Source: Gemmatimonadales bacterium
GTDB taxonomy: Bacteria; Krumholzibacteriota; Krumholzibacteriia; LZORAL124-64-63
DNA length: 64,000 nucleotides
Direction: 5' to 3'
NCBI GenBank assembly: GCA_019038745.1
Contig: JAHOYV010000024.1
Location: 1 to 64,000, forward strand
Shown: in pieces, positions 19,003 to 28,193 of the stretch
Layout of the letters: every line of letters starts with the position of its first letter
Numbering within the stretch: the first letter of the stretch is position 1
Position numbers and translations under genes: made by a program
The notes under the pieces: model-generated
Databases searched by the model: none
Seen by the model: only the letters and a program-made list of their open reading frames with translations
What the model was told of the DNA's origin: nothing

Positions 19003-19695
19003 ATGAGATGTCATTCAACAACTTCGGGCGTCATGTTACTTCTTATTGCTCTGCTGTTGATCAATGCTGGTTGCAGCTCGGATAAGGACGAAGCATACAC
19101 CCCGGACATCCGCATGGGCTCGCCGAACATGCCCGCGATGTTTCCGGCCGAGGCTCTGCGCTTGAAAGGCCCGGACGACCTGGTTCTTGCCGAAGGCAAT
19201 CACGGCATCCACCTGACACTTGCTGAATACAATGCCCGTGTCGATGAAGTACCACTACCGGCAGACAGCGACACGACAGAGGTCCAGTGGCAAACCCTGC
19301 AGCGTCTCGTCCATCTGAAAGTCGTTGCGGCTGAGGGACGCATACGAGGTTATGTCGCCAAGGATGCAACCAACACCAGGGAAGAAGAACGTCAGGTAGT
19401 CCGGCAGGTAACTGAATCCGGGATGCTCAGCGCGCAATTGACATCCAACCAGGAAGCCATCCAGTATTATGAACAGCATCCGGACAAATTCCCCGAAGCC
19501 ACACCTCAACTTCTGGAAAAGCCCCCGTATCTGACCCATATAAAATTCACCTTGCACAACGAACGTTGGCTGGAAAAAGTCAAACTGTGGTCTGAACGGG
19601 AGCAGGTCGTTATCCATCGGGATCGATTCGCGGGGCTGCAACGACCCAACTCACCGAGTCTCCCCGATACGTTACAGCAGGAGGATGAATTATGA
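19003..19695 (+). CDS. Lipoprotein with SurA/PpiC N-domain-like region
   Basis: MLLLIALLLINAGCSS lipobox; LTLAEYNARVDEVPLP...LQRLVHLKVVAAEGRIRG. Confidence 0.65.
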   Translation: MRCHSTTSGVMLLLIALLLINAGCSSDKDEAYTPDIRMGSPNMPAMFPAEALRLKGPDDLVLAEGNHGIHLTLAEYNARVDEVPLPADSDTTEVQWQTLQRLVHLKVVAAEGRIRGYVAKDATNTREEERQVVRQVTESGMLSAQLTSNQEAIQYYEQHPDKFPEATPQLLEKPPYLTHIKFTLHNERWLEKVKLWSEREQVVIHRDRFAGLQRPNSPSLPDTLQQEDEL

Positions 19696-20450
19696 GAAAT
19701 GTACCCGGCGGACTCGGGATACTCTTGCTTTCGGCGGTGGCGATTTTCGGAGTGGCAGCGGAAGCTGACATTCCTGTCGTCGACGCGCCGGACAGCTTGG
19801 TTTTCCGAGACCCATTCGTTGATAGAAGCGGTGTCGTACTGGAAGAAGTGGTTGTCGACGCTCCGGACAAGATTGTCCTACGGGATATGTTTATCGCCCG
19901 CGTTGGCACTGTCCTGACCAAGTCAATCGAACCACCGGTGAACATCGCTTTCCGACCCTTGTTTGTCGCCCGTGACGGAGTTGTCAACGACACGTATGTC
20001 GCCCCCCCCAACAACATTGTGTTTCGGGACATCTTTGTCAGCCGTGCAGGAGTAGTCACCAAGCAGGATATCGACCCCCCGGAGGGTCTTGTCTTTCGAT
20101 ATCCCTTCGTGAACAGCTCAGGCGAAGTCACGGATTCATTTTATTCCTCTGTGCCGGAAGCGCCCCCGGCCAAGTTGATTTCCTTACGGGGAATCTATCC
20201 CAATCCGTTCAACCCGGCGGCCCAGATCAGCTTCTACCTGCGTGATGCTTCCGAAGTCGAAGTTGTTGTTCTGGATCTACGTGGACGACTAGTGCGCAGC
20301 TTGTTCCAGGGCCAGTTGGCAGCCGATCTGCATGTTTTGCACTGGAACGGGTTGAGTGATGCAGGCAGGCAGGTTGCTTCGGGACAGTATCTCTTTCGAA
20401 TCAGTGCGGACAACGAGGTTGTCAACACCAAGGGGTTGCTGATCAAGTAA
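19692..20450 (+). CDS. Secreted protein with five 24-aa repeats and a FlgD/T9SS type A-like C-terminal domain
   Basis: Signal peptide; 5x [VI]xxPxxx[VA][FL]RxxF[VI]xRxGxV; IYPNPFNPAAQISFYL...VEVVVLDLRGRLVRSL...HWNGLSDAGRQVASGQYLFRI...KGLLIK*. Confidence 0.82.
   Translation: MRNVPGGLGILLLSAVAIFGVAAEADIPVVDAPDSLVFRDPFVDRSGVVLEEVVVDAPDKIVLRDMFIARVGTVLTKSIEPPVNIAFRPLFVARDGVVNDTYVAPPNNIVFRDIFVSRAGVVTKQDIDPPEGLVFRYPFVNSSGEVTDSFYSSVPEAPPAKLISLRGIYPNPFNPAAQISFYLRDASEVEVVVLDLRGRLVRSLFQGQLAADLHVLHWNGLSDAGRQVASGQYLFRISADNEVVNTKGLLIK
19776..20139 (+). repeat. Region of five degenerate 24-aa (72-bp) repeats
   Basis: VVDAPDSLVFRDPFVDRSGVVLEE / VVDAPDKIVLRDMFIARVGTVLTK / SIEPPVNIAFRPLFVARDGVVNDT / YVAPPNNIVFRDIFVSRAGVVTKQ / DIDPPEGLVFRYPFVNSSGEVTDS. 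Confidence 0.88.
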
Positions 20451-20512
20451 AGGATTAGGCTGAAATACCCGTGAGCCGGGGCCGGCTATCCGCCCCGACT
20501 CACGTGGAAAGA

Positions 20513-20558
20513 AAAGGGAGGCCATCCTCCGAACGGAGTAGTGGCCTCCCTTTTCCAT
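20513..20558. terminator. Bidirectional Rho-independent terminator
   Basis: aaaagggaggccatcctccgaacggagtagtggcctccctttt between convergent genes. Confidence 0.85.
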
Positions 20559-20576
20559 ATATGTAAAAAAGTTCTG

Positions 20577-21824
20577 CTACATCCCGTACTTGGCAATAAT
20601 TCCCTTCTTGTCCAACCCGAGAATCCCGTATTTTTCGCCGATCTTCTTGAAGGCCGCCACGGCCTTGTCGATATGCGCCGTCTCATGCGCCGCCGACAGT
20701 TGGACGCGAATCCGCGCCGCCCCCGCGGGTACCACCGGGAAGAAGAAGCCGATGACATAAATGCCCTCAGCGTACATCTCGCGGGCCATGTCGTTGGCCA
20801 ACTTTGCGTTATACAACATCACCGGCACGATCGGCGTGTCCTGCCCTCCCACCAACAGGCCGGCGGCGGTAATCTGTTCGCGGAAATATTTGGTGTTCAA
20901 TTCCAGCTTGTCCCGGCGCTCGGTGCTTTTGGAGATAAGGTCGATGACCTTGATGGATCCAGCCACGATCGAAGGTGCCATCGAGTTGCTGAACAGATAC
21001 GGGCGCGCCTTCTGACGGCAAAGCTCGATCAACTCCGCACGGCCTGAAACACAGCCGCCCGACGCCCCGCCCAGACCTTTGCCGAAGGTGGTCGTTATCA
21101 GATCGATTTTGCCCATCACATCGAAGTGCTCATGGGTTCCGCGGCCGGTTTTGCCGATGAAGCCGGAAGCGTGTGAGTCGTCCAACAACACCATGGCGTC
21201 GTACTTTTCGGCCAAGGCGCACAGTTCGTCCAACTGGATCAGATCGCCGTCCATGGAGAACACGCCATCGGTGACGATCAACCGGGTGCGCTTGTCCTGG
21301 TGCAGCTCCAGCTTCTTCTCCAGGTGCTTCATGTTCATGTGCTTGAACGTGTCGTAGTGAGCGCTGCACAGACGGATCCCGTCTACCAATGACGCGTGGA
21401 TCAACCGGTCGGCGATGATCACATCGTCGGCGCCCAGGACCGCCTCAAAAACACCGGCGTTCGCGTCCATGCAAGAGGGGAAAAGCAGCGTGGCTTCGGT
21501 GCCCAGAAAAGCGGACATTTTATCCTGCAGCTCGCGGTGAATGTCCTGGGTGCCGCAGATGAAACGTACCGAGCTCATACCGTAGCCACGGGCATCCAGA
21601 CCCTCGTGGGCTGCCTTAATCACCTCGGGATGGCTACTCATACCCAGGTAGTTGTTGGCGCAGAAGTTCAACACCTTCGCACGGGGGGCACCCTCGGGGT
21701 ACTCGACCTCGATCTCCGCATCCTGGGGTGAACAGATGAAGCGCTTCTCCTTGAAGAGCCCCTTCTGCTTGATTTCCTCGATCTCACCCGCGAAAATCTC
21801 GCGGTTCTTGTCTGAATATGCCAT
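20577..21824 (-). CDS. kbl: Alpha-oxoamine synthase, closest by eye to 2-amino-3-ketobutyrate CoA ligase (glycine C-acetyltransferase)
   Basis: NFCANNYLG, SVRFICGTQDIHRELQ, VFSMDGDL, DDSHASGFIGKTGRGTHE, TTTFGKGLGGASGG, RPYLFSNSMAPSIV. Confidence 0.85.
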   Translation of the reverse strand: MAYSDKNREIFAGEIEEIKQKGLFKEKRFICSPQDAEIEVEYPEGAPRAKVLNFCANNYLGMSSHPEVIKAAHEGLDARGYGMSSVRFICGTQDIHRELQDKMSAFLGTEATLLFPSCMDANAGVFEAVLGADDVIIADRLIHASLVDGIRLCSAHYDTFKHMNMKHLEKKLELHQDKRTRLIVTDGVFSMDGDLIQLDELCALAEKYDAMVLLDDSHASGFIGKTGRGTHEHFDVMGKIDLITTTFGKGLGGASGGCVSGRAELIELCRQKARPYLFSNSMAPSIVAGSIKVIDLISKSTERRDKLELNTKYFREQITAAGLLVGGQDTPIVPVMLYNAKLANDMAREMYAEGIYVIGFFFPVVPAGAARIRVQLSAAHETAHIDKAVAAFKKIGEKYGILGLDKKGIIAKYGM

Positions 21825-21886
21825 GTCACGCCTCCCGGCGGGTAACGGGTTCGGTTCCGCGCGGATCCATGTCCGGGCGGAAATCG

Positions 21887-22144
21887 CTACTTGCCCAGGT
21901 GTTTGTTGACCAGGACGCAGATGGAATCAACCGTGTCGAAGGCCTCGGGGGTTGCCTCGTCGTCCGGCAACTTGATCTTGAATTTCTTCTCCAGGAACAC
22001 TTTCAGCGAGACCATGGAAAAACTATCCACGATGCCCGAAGAGATCAGCGGCGAGTCGAAACCGACCTCGTCGTCGTCGTCCTCGTCGAGGTATTCCTCA
22101 ACCACGTACTCCAGGATGATGCCCTTCATTTCTTCCATGTTCAT
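21887..22144 (-). CDS. Acyl carrier protein
   Basis: DSPLISSGIVDSFSMVSLKVFLEKKFKI: phosphopantetheine DSF motif; Asp/Glu-rich helix I. Confidence 0.88.
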   Translation of the reverse strand: MNMEEMKGIILEYVVEEYLDEDDDDEVGFDSPLISSGIVDSFSMVSLKVFLEKKFKIKLPDDEATPEAFDTVDSICVLVNKHLGK

Positions 22145-22231
22145 TTCCTTCCGGGTTATGGTCGGCGTCAGGCGACACCAACAATCATGGCGGACAAGCA
22201 CTGCCGTCCACCTTTGTTCACTACCTTGTTA

Positions 22232-23977
22232 TTAATCGTCTTCAAGCGTCGAAAGATCGCCTACGTCCTCGCCCCACTCCAAAGCCTTCAGATAGCGCCG
22301 CAGAATCTTCCCGCTGCGAGTCTTGGGCAACTTTTCCATCACTTCGATTTCCTGGGGCATGGCCAGCGGCGACAGGCTCTTGCGGATGAAGTTCATTACA
22401 CCCAGCTCCAGCATGTCGTCGAAGACAAAACCTTCATTCAAGGTCACGAAGGCTTTTACTACCTCCATGTTCACTTCGTCGGGCTTGCCCACGACCGCGG
22501 CCTCGGCAATGGCCTCATGCTCGATCAACGCCGACTCGATTTCGAAAGGACCAACCAGATGGCCACCGGTGTTGATCACGTCGTCGTCACGGCCCACGAA
22601 CCAGTAGTACCCGTCCTGGTCGATGCTGGCCCGGTCGCCCGAGACGTACCACAGATCCTGATCGTTGCGCAGATCCTCCGGTTTTGCGTCGGCAGCGGCC
22701 CCGACGAACTTGCTGGCGTACACGTCGTGCTGGTTGCGGTACTCACGGAACATCGAAGGCCAGCCTGGTCGGAAGGCGATCAGGCCCACCTGCCCCGGTT
22801 CGGTGAGCGGTTCGTTGGTTTTAAGATCGAGCACTGCCGCGGTGATGCCCGGGAACGGCTTGCCCATCGAGCCGGGCTTGACCTTCATGCCGGGATAATT
22901 TGTGATCATCATCGAACCGGTTTCGGTCTGCCAGAAGGTGTCCAGGAAGGGCTTGCCGAAGGCTTCCTCGCTCCAGACTACCGCCTCGGCATTCAACGGC
23001 TCGCCCACGGAACAGAGATGACGCAGAGCCGCCATATCGTATTGTTTAACAAGTTTTGTGCCGTCGCGCATCAGGGAGCGGATGGCCGTGGGCGCGGAAT
23101 ACCAAACGGTAATCGCGTTGTCCTGTATGAACTTGTACCAGCGGGCCGAAGTGAAGCCCTGGTCAAGCACACACTGCGTCACGCCCAAAACCCAGGGCCC
23201 GATGATTCCGTAGCTGGTGCCGGTGACCCAGCCGGGATCAGCGGTACACCAGTAGATGTCCTCATCCTGCAGATCCAAGACCCAGCTTGCGGTCAAGGCC
23301 TGGCCCAGGACCGAGCCATGAGCATGTTGCGCCCCCTTGGGTTGACCGGTGGTGCCGCTGGTATAGTGCAGTACGCTGGGGGTATCCTCGTCCGAGACGA
23401 AGCACTCGAACTCCTGGACCGGCGACTCCTTCTCGACGTCGAAGAAAACCTCGCCGTCCTTCAATTTTTCCGGTTTCCCTTCGACCACGATGACATGCTC
23501 CAGCTCCGGCAGGTTCTGACGGATCTTGCGCACCTTCTTGACATGCTTCTGCGTGGTCAAAACAGCCTTGGTGCCGGCGCTCTTGAGCCGTACCTCGAGT
23601 GAATCGTCCCCGAAAGCTGAGAAAAGAGGTTGGGCCACACCGCCCATCTTCAGAATACCCAGGAACGAGATGTACAACGCGGGAATCTTGTCCATGAAGA
23701 CGCAGACCCGGTCTCCGGGTTTGACGCCTGCGTCCTGCAGTTTCTTGGCGAAACCGTTGGACAGGACCCGCAACTCGTCGAAAGTGTATTGCTTCTTGGC
23801 GTCGCCGAATCCTTCCCAGATCAGGGCCGTTTTGCCGCCCATCCCTCGTTTGCAGATTCGGTCGCTGGCCATGTGGCCGATGTTCAACAGCTCGTCATCC
23901 CGCAAATCCAAAACATCCCGGGCAATGTTCCAGTCGAAGCCTTCCAGCCTCTCATCGTAGGATCCTATGTTACTCAC
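22232..23977 (-). CDS. AMP-dependent acyl-CoA/acyl-ACP synthetase (acetyl-CoA synthetase-like)
   Basis: LHYTSGTTGQPKGAQHAHG, DTFWQTETGSMM, WYVSGDRASIDQDGYYWFVGRDDDVINTGGHLVGP, KTRSGKILRR. Confidence 0.93.
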   Translation of the reverse strand: MSNIGSYDERLEGFDWNIARDVLDLRDDELLNIGHMASDRICKRGMGGKTALIWEGFGDAKKQYTFDELRVLSNGFAKKLQDAGVKPGDRVCVFMDKIPALYISFLGILKMGGVAQPLFSAFGDDSLEVRLKSAGTKAVLTTQKHVKKVRKIRQNLPELEHVIVVEGKPEKLKDGEVFFDVEKESPVQEFECFVSDEDTPSVLHYTSGTTGQPKGAQHAHGSVLGQALTASWVLDLQDEDIYWCTADPGWVTGTSYGIIGPWVLGVTQCVLDQGFTSARWYKFIQDNAITVWYSAPTAIRSLMRDGTKLVKQYDMAALRHLCSVGEPLNAEAVVWSEEAFGKPFLDTFWQTETGSMMITNYPGMKVKPGSMGKPFPGITAAVLDLKTNEPLTEPGQVGLIAFRPGWPSMFREYRNQHDVYASKFVGAAADAKPEDLRNDQDLWYVSGDRASIDQDGYYWFVGRDDDVINTGGHLVGPFEIESALIEHEAIAEAAVVGKPDEVNMEVVKAFVTLNEGFVFDDMLELGVMNFIRKSLSPLAMPQEIEVMEKLPKTRSGKILRRYLKALEWGEDVGDLSTLEDD

Positions 23978-23980
23978 TGT

Positions 23981-24352
23981 TTATTCTCCTTCGACGATCA
24001 CCACGGCGATCGCGTTGCTTCGAGAGTGGGAAATGGATACGAAAGTATTCAAAACGCCCTTGTCAGCCGCCCGTTCGGCGACCCGACCGTGAAATTTCAG
24101 AGAAACCGCGCCGGAATCCGCCCGCAGGACTTCGACCTGGTTGAAACGGAGCCCCTGCTCCAGCCCCTCGCCGAGGGCCTTGAAGGCCGCCTCCTTGGCA
24201 GCAAAGCGTCCGGCAAAATTCTCCCAGGAACGAACCTGGGTGCGGCAATATTCGATCTCGCCGGGCAAAAAAAGCTCCGCCAACAGATCATCGTTCAGAC
24301 GATCCTTGAACCCGGTCAAGTCCACGATGTCGATGCCCAGACCGATAATCAT
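23981..24352 (-). CDS. acpS: Holo-[acyl-carrier-protein] synthase
   Basis: MIIGLGIDIVDLTGF...FAGRFAAKEAAFKALG...VSISHSRSNAIAVV. Confidence 0.92.
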   Translation of the reverse strand: MIIGLGIDIVDLTGFKDRLNDDLLAELFLPGEIEYCRTQVRSWENFAGRFAAKEAAFKALGEGLEQGLRFNQVEVLRADSGAVSLKFHGRVAERAADKGVLNTFVSISHSRSNAIAVVIVEGE

Positions 24353-24501
24353 CCAGTATCCTTCAGATTCCGCCAAATCCATCATTTGAAAATATTTCGC
24401 CTGGAGTTCAGCTGGACCAGCTGTTAAAAAAATATAATCCAGTAGGGGTTTATCCAAAGAGAAATTGGCGTTTTCCTGCCGGGTGAGGTAAGCTCCCTAC
24501 C

Positions 24502-24867
24502 TTGAAAACCATCGCAGTACTCCATCAACCGTTGATTTTGCCCGGACTTGGTCTGCTCCGAAAACAACCAGGAGAAACTCAGTTGCTCATTTCCCTAGTG
24601 ATCGTTGCCTTGACCACCTTCCTGCTCAACCTTCCCTGCGGGTTCTGGCGGCAGGGCACTAGGAGATTCTCACCCAGTTGGATCCTGGCCGTCCATTTGC
24701 CGGTTCCTCTCGTGGTACTGCTGCGTCTTCATTTCGGATTGGGCTTCGCCTGGTATACTTATCCCGTGGTGGCAGGAGCCTACTTCATCGGTCAGTACCT
24801 GGGCGGGCAGTGGCGCAAATCCCGCTACAACGCCCCCGGGACCCCTCTTCACAAGGATCAGCCATGA
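24502..24867 (+). CDS. Small membrane protein, unknown
   Basis: Two or three TM segments; stop overlaps the next gene's ATG (ATGA). Confidence 0.5.
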   Translation: MKTIAVLHQPLILPGLGLLRKQPGETQLLISLVIVALTTFLLNLPCGFWRQGTRRFSPSWILAVHLPVPLVVLLRLHFGLGFAWYTYPVVAGAYFIGQYLGGQWRKSRYNAPGTPLHKDQP

Positions 24868-26600
24868 ACCGTCATTTTCTCATCGCCGTGCTGCTGATCC
24901 TGGCCACGTTATTCGTTTTCCTTCAGGTCCGCTCTTTCGACTTCATCAACTACGATGACCAGGATTACATCGTCAATAATCCCATGGTCAGCCAAGGCCT
25001 CAGCTCCGAGGGGATCACCTGGGCCTTCACAGCGGAAAAATCCGCCACGTGGCAACCCCTGACCTGGATTTCGCTGATGTCCGATGTCCGAGACGGTCAA
25101 ATCGTCCCCGGCACTTTCCATGTCACTAATTTGGTTCTGCACCTGTTCAACGTCTTGCTCCTTTACGCCCTGCTATTTGTAATGACCCGGGCTCCCTGGC
25201 CCAGCGCGCTGGCGGCGGCGCTTTTCGCCATACACCCTCTACATGTCGAATCGGTGGCCTGGGTTACTGAACGCAAGGATGTGTTGAGTACCTTCTGGGG
25301 CCTTTTGTCCCTGCTGGCCTACGTACGGTTCGCCAGGACCCGAGCGCGCCTCTTCCAGTTTCTGGCCGCCTTGTCCATGGCGCTGGGCTTGATGGCCAAG
25401 CCCATGTTGGTCACCTGGCCCCTGGTCATGCTCCTTTTGGACTGGTGGCCACTGCAACGAATAGCCAAGCTCCCCCTCCTCACCTACCCCCCACGTTCCC
25501 TGACCACCCTGATCGTCGAAAAAATCCCTTTCTTCGCCCTAACCTTCGTCTCCAGCTGGATCGCCTTCAGGGTGCAGTCCGGAGCCGCAGCCGTGGCTGA
25601 TTTCGATTCCCTCAGCCTGGTCGACAGGCTATCGAACGCCCTGGTCGCCTACGTCCGTTACCTCGGAAAAACTTTCTGGCCCCGGGATTTCTCGATTATT
25701 TATCCGCATCCCAACATGTCCGGCGGCACGCCATGGGCAACCTGGCAGGTGGGTGGAGCCATCCTCCTGCTGTTGACGATTACCGCCCTGGTCGTTGTCT
25801 TTCGACGCCACCGTTTTGCGGCCATGGGTTGGCTGTGGTTCCTGGGGACCCTGGTGCCCGTGATCGGGCTGGTTCAGATCGGCACGCACGCGATGGCCGA
25901 CCGCTTCACCTACGTGCCACTGATCGGCCTCTTCATAATCGTGGCCTGGTCGTTGAAGATGCTCCATGAGGCCATAAGGAAAAGGAATGACGGACCGGAT
26001 TGGCTTGTACCTGCAATGGCTGTAATTCTGGTTCTGGCGGTCCTTTTACCCGGCCGCTCCCTGACGGCGAAATGGCGCGACTCGGCCACCCTGTACGAGT
26101 ACTCCCTGGAATCAGGACCGGGTTCTCCCAAGCTGCATTACAATCTGGGCCTGGCCTATTCCGGATCGGGGCGCCGGGAAGAGGCCGCGATCCAATACCG
26201 CCACGCCATCCGGCTGCAACCACAACACAGCCGAGCCTGGAACAATCTGGGACGCACCTTGGGCCTGCTTGGCCGATTCGACGAGTCCGAGAAGGTCTTT
26301 CAGGAAGCGTTGCGTCTACAGCCGGAATTGGTTCTGGCCCGCATTAACTACGCTGTCATGTTGGAGAAAGCGGGGCGGGCGGACGACGCCATAACCCAAC
26401 GGATGGAGGCCCTGAAACAGGACCCCTCAAACCCTATTAATTGCAATCACATCGGGGTATTACTGGGGCAACAGGGAAAATTCACCGAAGCGATTACCCA
26501 TTTTAAGCGCGCGCTTCAGTTGAAGCCTGGTTGGCAGATGGCCGCCAAAAATCTGCAAAGCGCACAGAAGGCAGTTGAACAGGGTCTGGGCAAAAAGTAA
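24864..26600 (+). CDS. Membrane glycosyltransferase-like protein with C-terminal TPRs (O-mannosyltransferase/TMTC-like)
   Basis: FDFINYDDQDYIVNNPMV, HPLHVESVAWVTERKDVLSTFWGLLSLLAYVRF; TPRs NLGLAYSGSGRREEAAIQYRHAIRLQPQ. Confidence 0.85.
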   Translation: MNRHFLIAVLLILATLFVFLQVRSFDFINYDDQDYIVNNPMVSQGLSSEGITWAFTAEKSATWQPLTWISLMSDVRDGQIVPGTFHVTNLVLHLFNVLLLYALLFVMTRAPWPSALAAALFAIHPLHVESVAWVTERKDVLSTFWGLLSLLAYVRFARTRARLFQFLAALSMALGLMAKPMLVTWPLVMLLLDWWPLQRIAKLPLLTYPPRSLTTLIVEKIPFFALTFVSSWIAFRVQSGAAAVADFDSLSLVDRLSNALVAYVRYLGKTFWPRDFSIIYPHPNMSGGTPWATWQVGGAILLLLTITALVVVFRRHRFAAMGWLWFLGTLVPVIGLVQIGTHAMADRFTYVPLIGLFIIVAWSLKMLHEAIRKRNDGPDWLVPAMAVILVLAVLLPGRSLTAKWRDSATLYEYSLESGPGSPKLHYNLGLAYSGSGRREEAAIQYRHAIRLQPQHSRAWNNLGRTLGLLGRFDESEKVFQEALRLQPELVLARINYAVMLEKAGRADDAITQRMEALKQDPSNPINCNHIGVLLGQQGKFTEAITHFKRALQLKPGWQMAAKNLQSAQKAVEQGLGKK

Positions 26601-26602
26601 CA

Positions 26603-27448
26603 TTACCCGGTTTCTTTTTTCGATTCTTCTTTTCCCAAGATCAATCGGCGCAGATCACGCTCCGTATCGGCAATGCGTCGATTGTAGTAGGCTATCTTGG
26701 CGGAGAACTTCTCGCCCCCGTGAGTGACCTGGTAACCGGCTCGCATCTGGTCACGCCAATTGTCGCGAACCTCAGCGGGAGTTTCCAGATACCGTCCCGT
26801 GAAAGCCACTGCTTCGAGAGGAAGTTTGGGCGGCATCACCGGCGACTTGGCCCGGGTATGCCCGAACACGATGCTCATGATGGGCACAACCCCCCGCGGC
26901 AATTCCAGTATTTCAGCCAGATGGGCCGCATCGTAGAAGCCGGTGCGTCCCGTCTCCGACAACATTACCGACCCCAGGCCCACCGCCTCGGCCGCCTGCA
27001 CCATGTTCATCGCAGCCAGGGATGCGTTCATCACGCCCATCGTGTATTCACTCAGGGGAGCGTCGGGAAACTCGGGGAGGGTGCTGCGGACACGGTGCGT
27101 ATCGGCAAGGATCACCACGCCATGGGAGGCCTGAAAGGGTATAGGCGAGCCGAAAAAATCCCGCCACTGCTCCCCGGTGAAGTGGGCGAACGACCAGGTC
27201 TGGAGATTAACCGTGGATGGAGCCAGCCGGCCGGCCTCAAGAATGGTTTCCCATATCTGTGGAGCAATCGGTTCGGCTGTGAATTGGCGTATGCTGCGCC
27301 GGTTCAGAATCGTGGCCAGGCTGGGATTATCATGCAGGGCGCGCGGAACCCGGGGCTTGGCGCTTATGATCCGCACCAGCCCCGCCAGAAGTTTCGGAAA
27401 TGAAAGATCGGACAAAAAACTCTCCCAGCCCGCATGGACAACCCTCAA
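26603..27448 (-). CDS. Nitroreductase family protein
   Basis: ILNRRSIRQFTAEPI, EAGRLAPSTVNLQTWSF, AAEAVGLGSVML. Confidence 0.88.
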   Translation of the reverse strand: MRVVHAGWESFLSDLSFPKLLAGLVRIISAKPRVPRALHDNPSLATILNRRSIRQFTAEPIAPQIWETILEAGRLAPSTVNLQTWSFAHFTGEQWRDFFGSPIPFQASHGVVILADTHRVRSTLPEFPDAPLSEYTMGVMNASLAAMNMVQAAEAVGLGSVMLSETGRTGFYDAAHLAEILELPRGVVPIMSIVFGHTRAKSPVMPPKLPLEAVAFTGRYLETPAEVRDNWRDQMRAGYQVTHGGEKFSAKIAYYNRRIADTERDLRRLILGKEESKKETG

Positions 27449-27475
27449 ACACTGTGCAAAACGAATGGATTATCC

Positions 27476-27988
27476 TCAGGGGGTCTTGTCCAGGATCTCG
27501 TTCCATTCATCCAGCTGATCCTTGAACTTTTCCAGCAACTCCGTGGCGTCGCCCTCGATGGTCGCCTTGATCAGGGCATCATCGCCCGCTATTTCGTTGA
27601 CTATGTCCTGGTCGGCGTCCGAGACCACCTTGCCGAAAACGGTATGATGATCGTCAAGCCAGGGCGTAGCAATATGGGTGACGAAAAACTGACTGCCGTT
27701 GGTGCCCGGCCCGGCGTTGGCCATGGACAGAACCCCGGGACCATCGTGGCGCAGATCAGGAACGAACTCGTCAGCGAAGCGATAGCCGGGGCCGCCGGTG
27801 CCTGTGCCCTGCGGGCAGCCGCCCTGGATCATGAAATCGGGGATGACCCGATGGAAATTCAGCCTGTCGTAAAATCCGCGCTGGACCAGGTTCACGAAGT
27901 TGGCCACGGTAAGCGGAGCCTTATCCGAGTACAGGGTCAGATTGATGTTGCCTCGTTCGGTTTCCAGTACGGCTTTCAGATCAGCCAA
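27476..27988 (-). CDS. Cyclophilin-type peptidyl-prolyl isomerase
   Basis: FYDRLNFHRVIPDFMIQGGCPQGTGTGGPGYRF, LSMANAGPGTNGSQFFVTHIATPWLDDHHTVFGKV; AAGGAGAA RBS before TTG start. Confidence 0.93.
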   Translation of the reverse strand: MADLKAVLETERGNINLTLYSDKAPLTVANFVNLVQRGFYDRLNFHRVIPDFMIQGGCPQGTGTGGPGYRFADEFVPDLRHDGPGVLSMANAGPGTNGSQFFVTHIATPWLDDHHTVFGKVVSDADQDIVNEIAGDDALIKATIEGDATELLEKFKDQLDEWNEILDKTP

Positions 27989-28193
27989 GGGATTCTCCTT
28001 CGGTTCCGGGAATCTAAATGATCGCAACGATCGGGAATGAATTACCCAAATTAGGTTAATAGTCCGAATCTGGAAAGTAATTATGACCCCGGACGCGCCG
28101 CCTTTCGACACCCGATTGACAGTCATCGATGGTTGCGGCATGCTGATTTGGCGGAGCACGATCCAATCACCTGGAATCTATTGGAGAACGGAC

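Noticed and set aside
21818-23602. 594-aa ORF on the plus strand opposite the AMP-ligase/ACP
   Set aside because: Shadow ORF in GC-rich antisense of well-supported genes; no recognisable motifs or RBS. Same reasoning applied to other long antisense ORFs (for example 29641..30351, 30692..31798, 48797..49939, 57222..58454).
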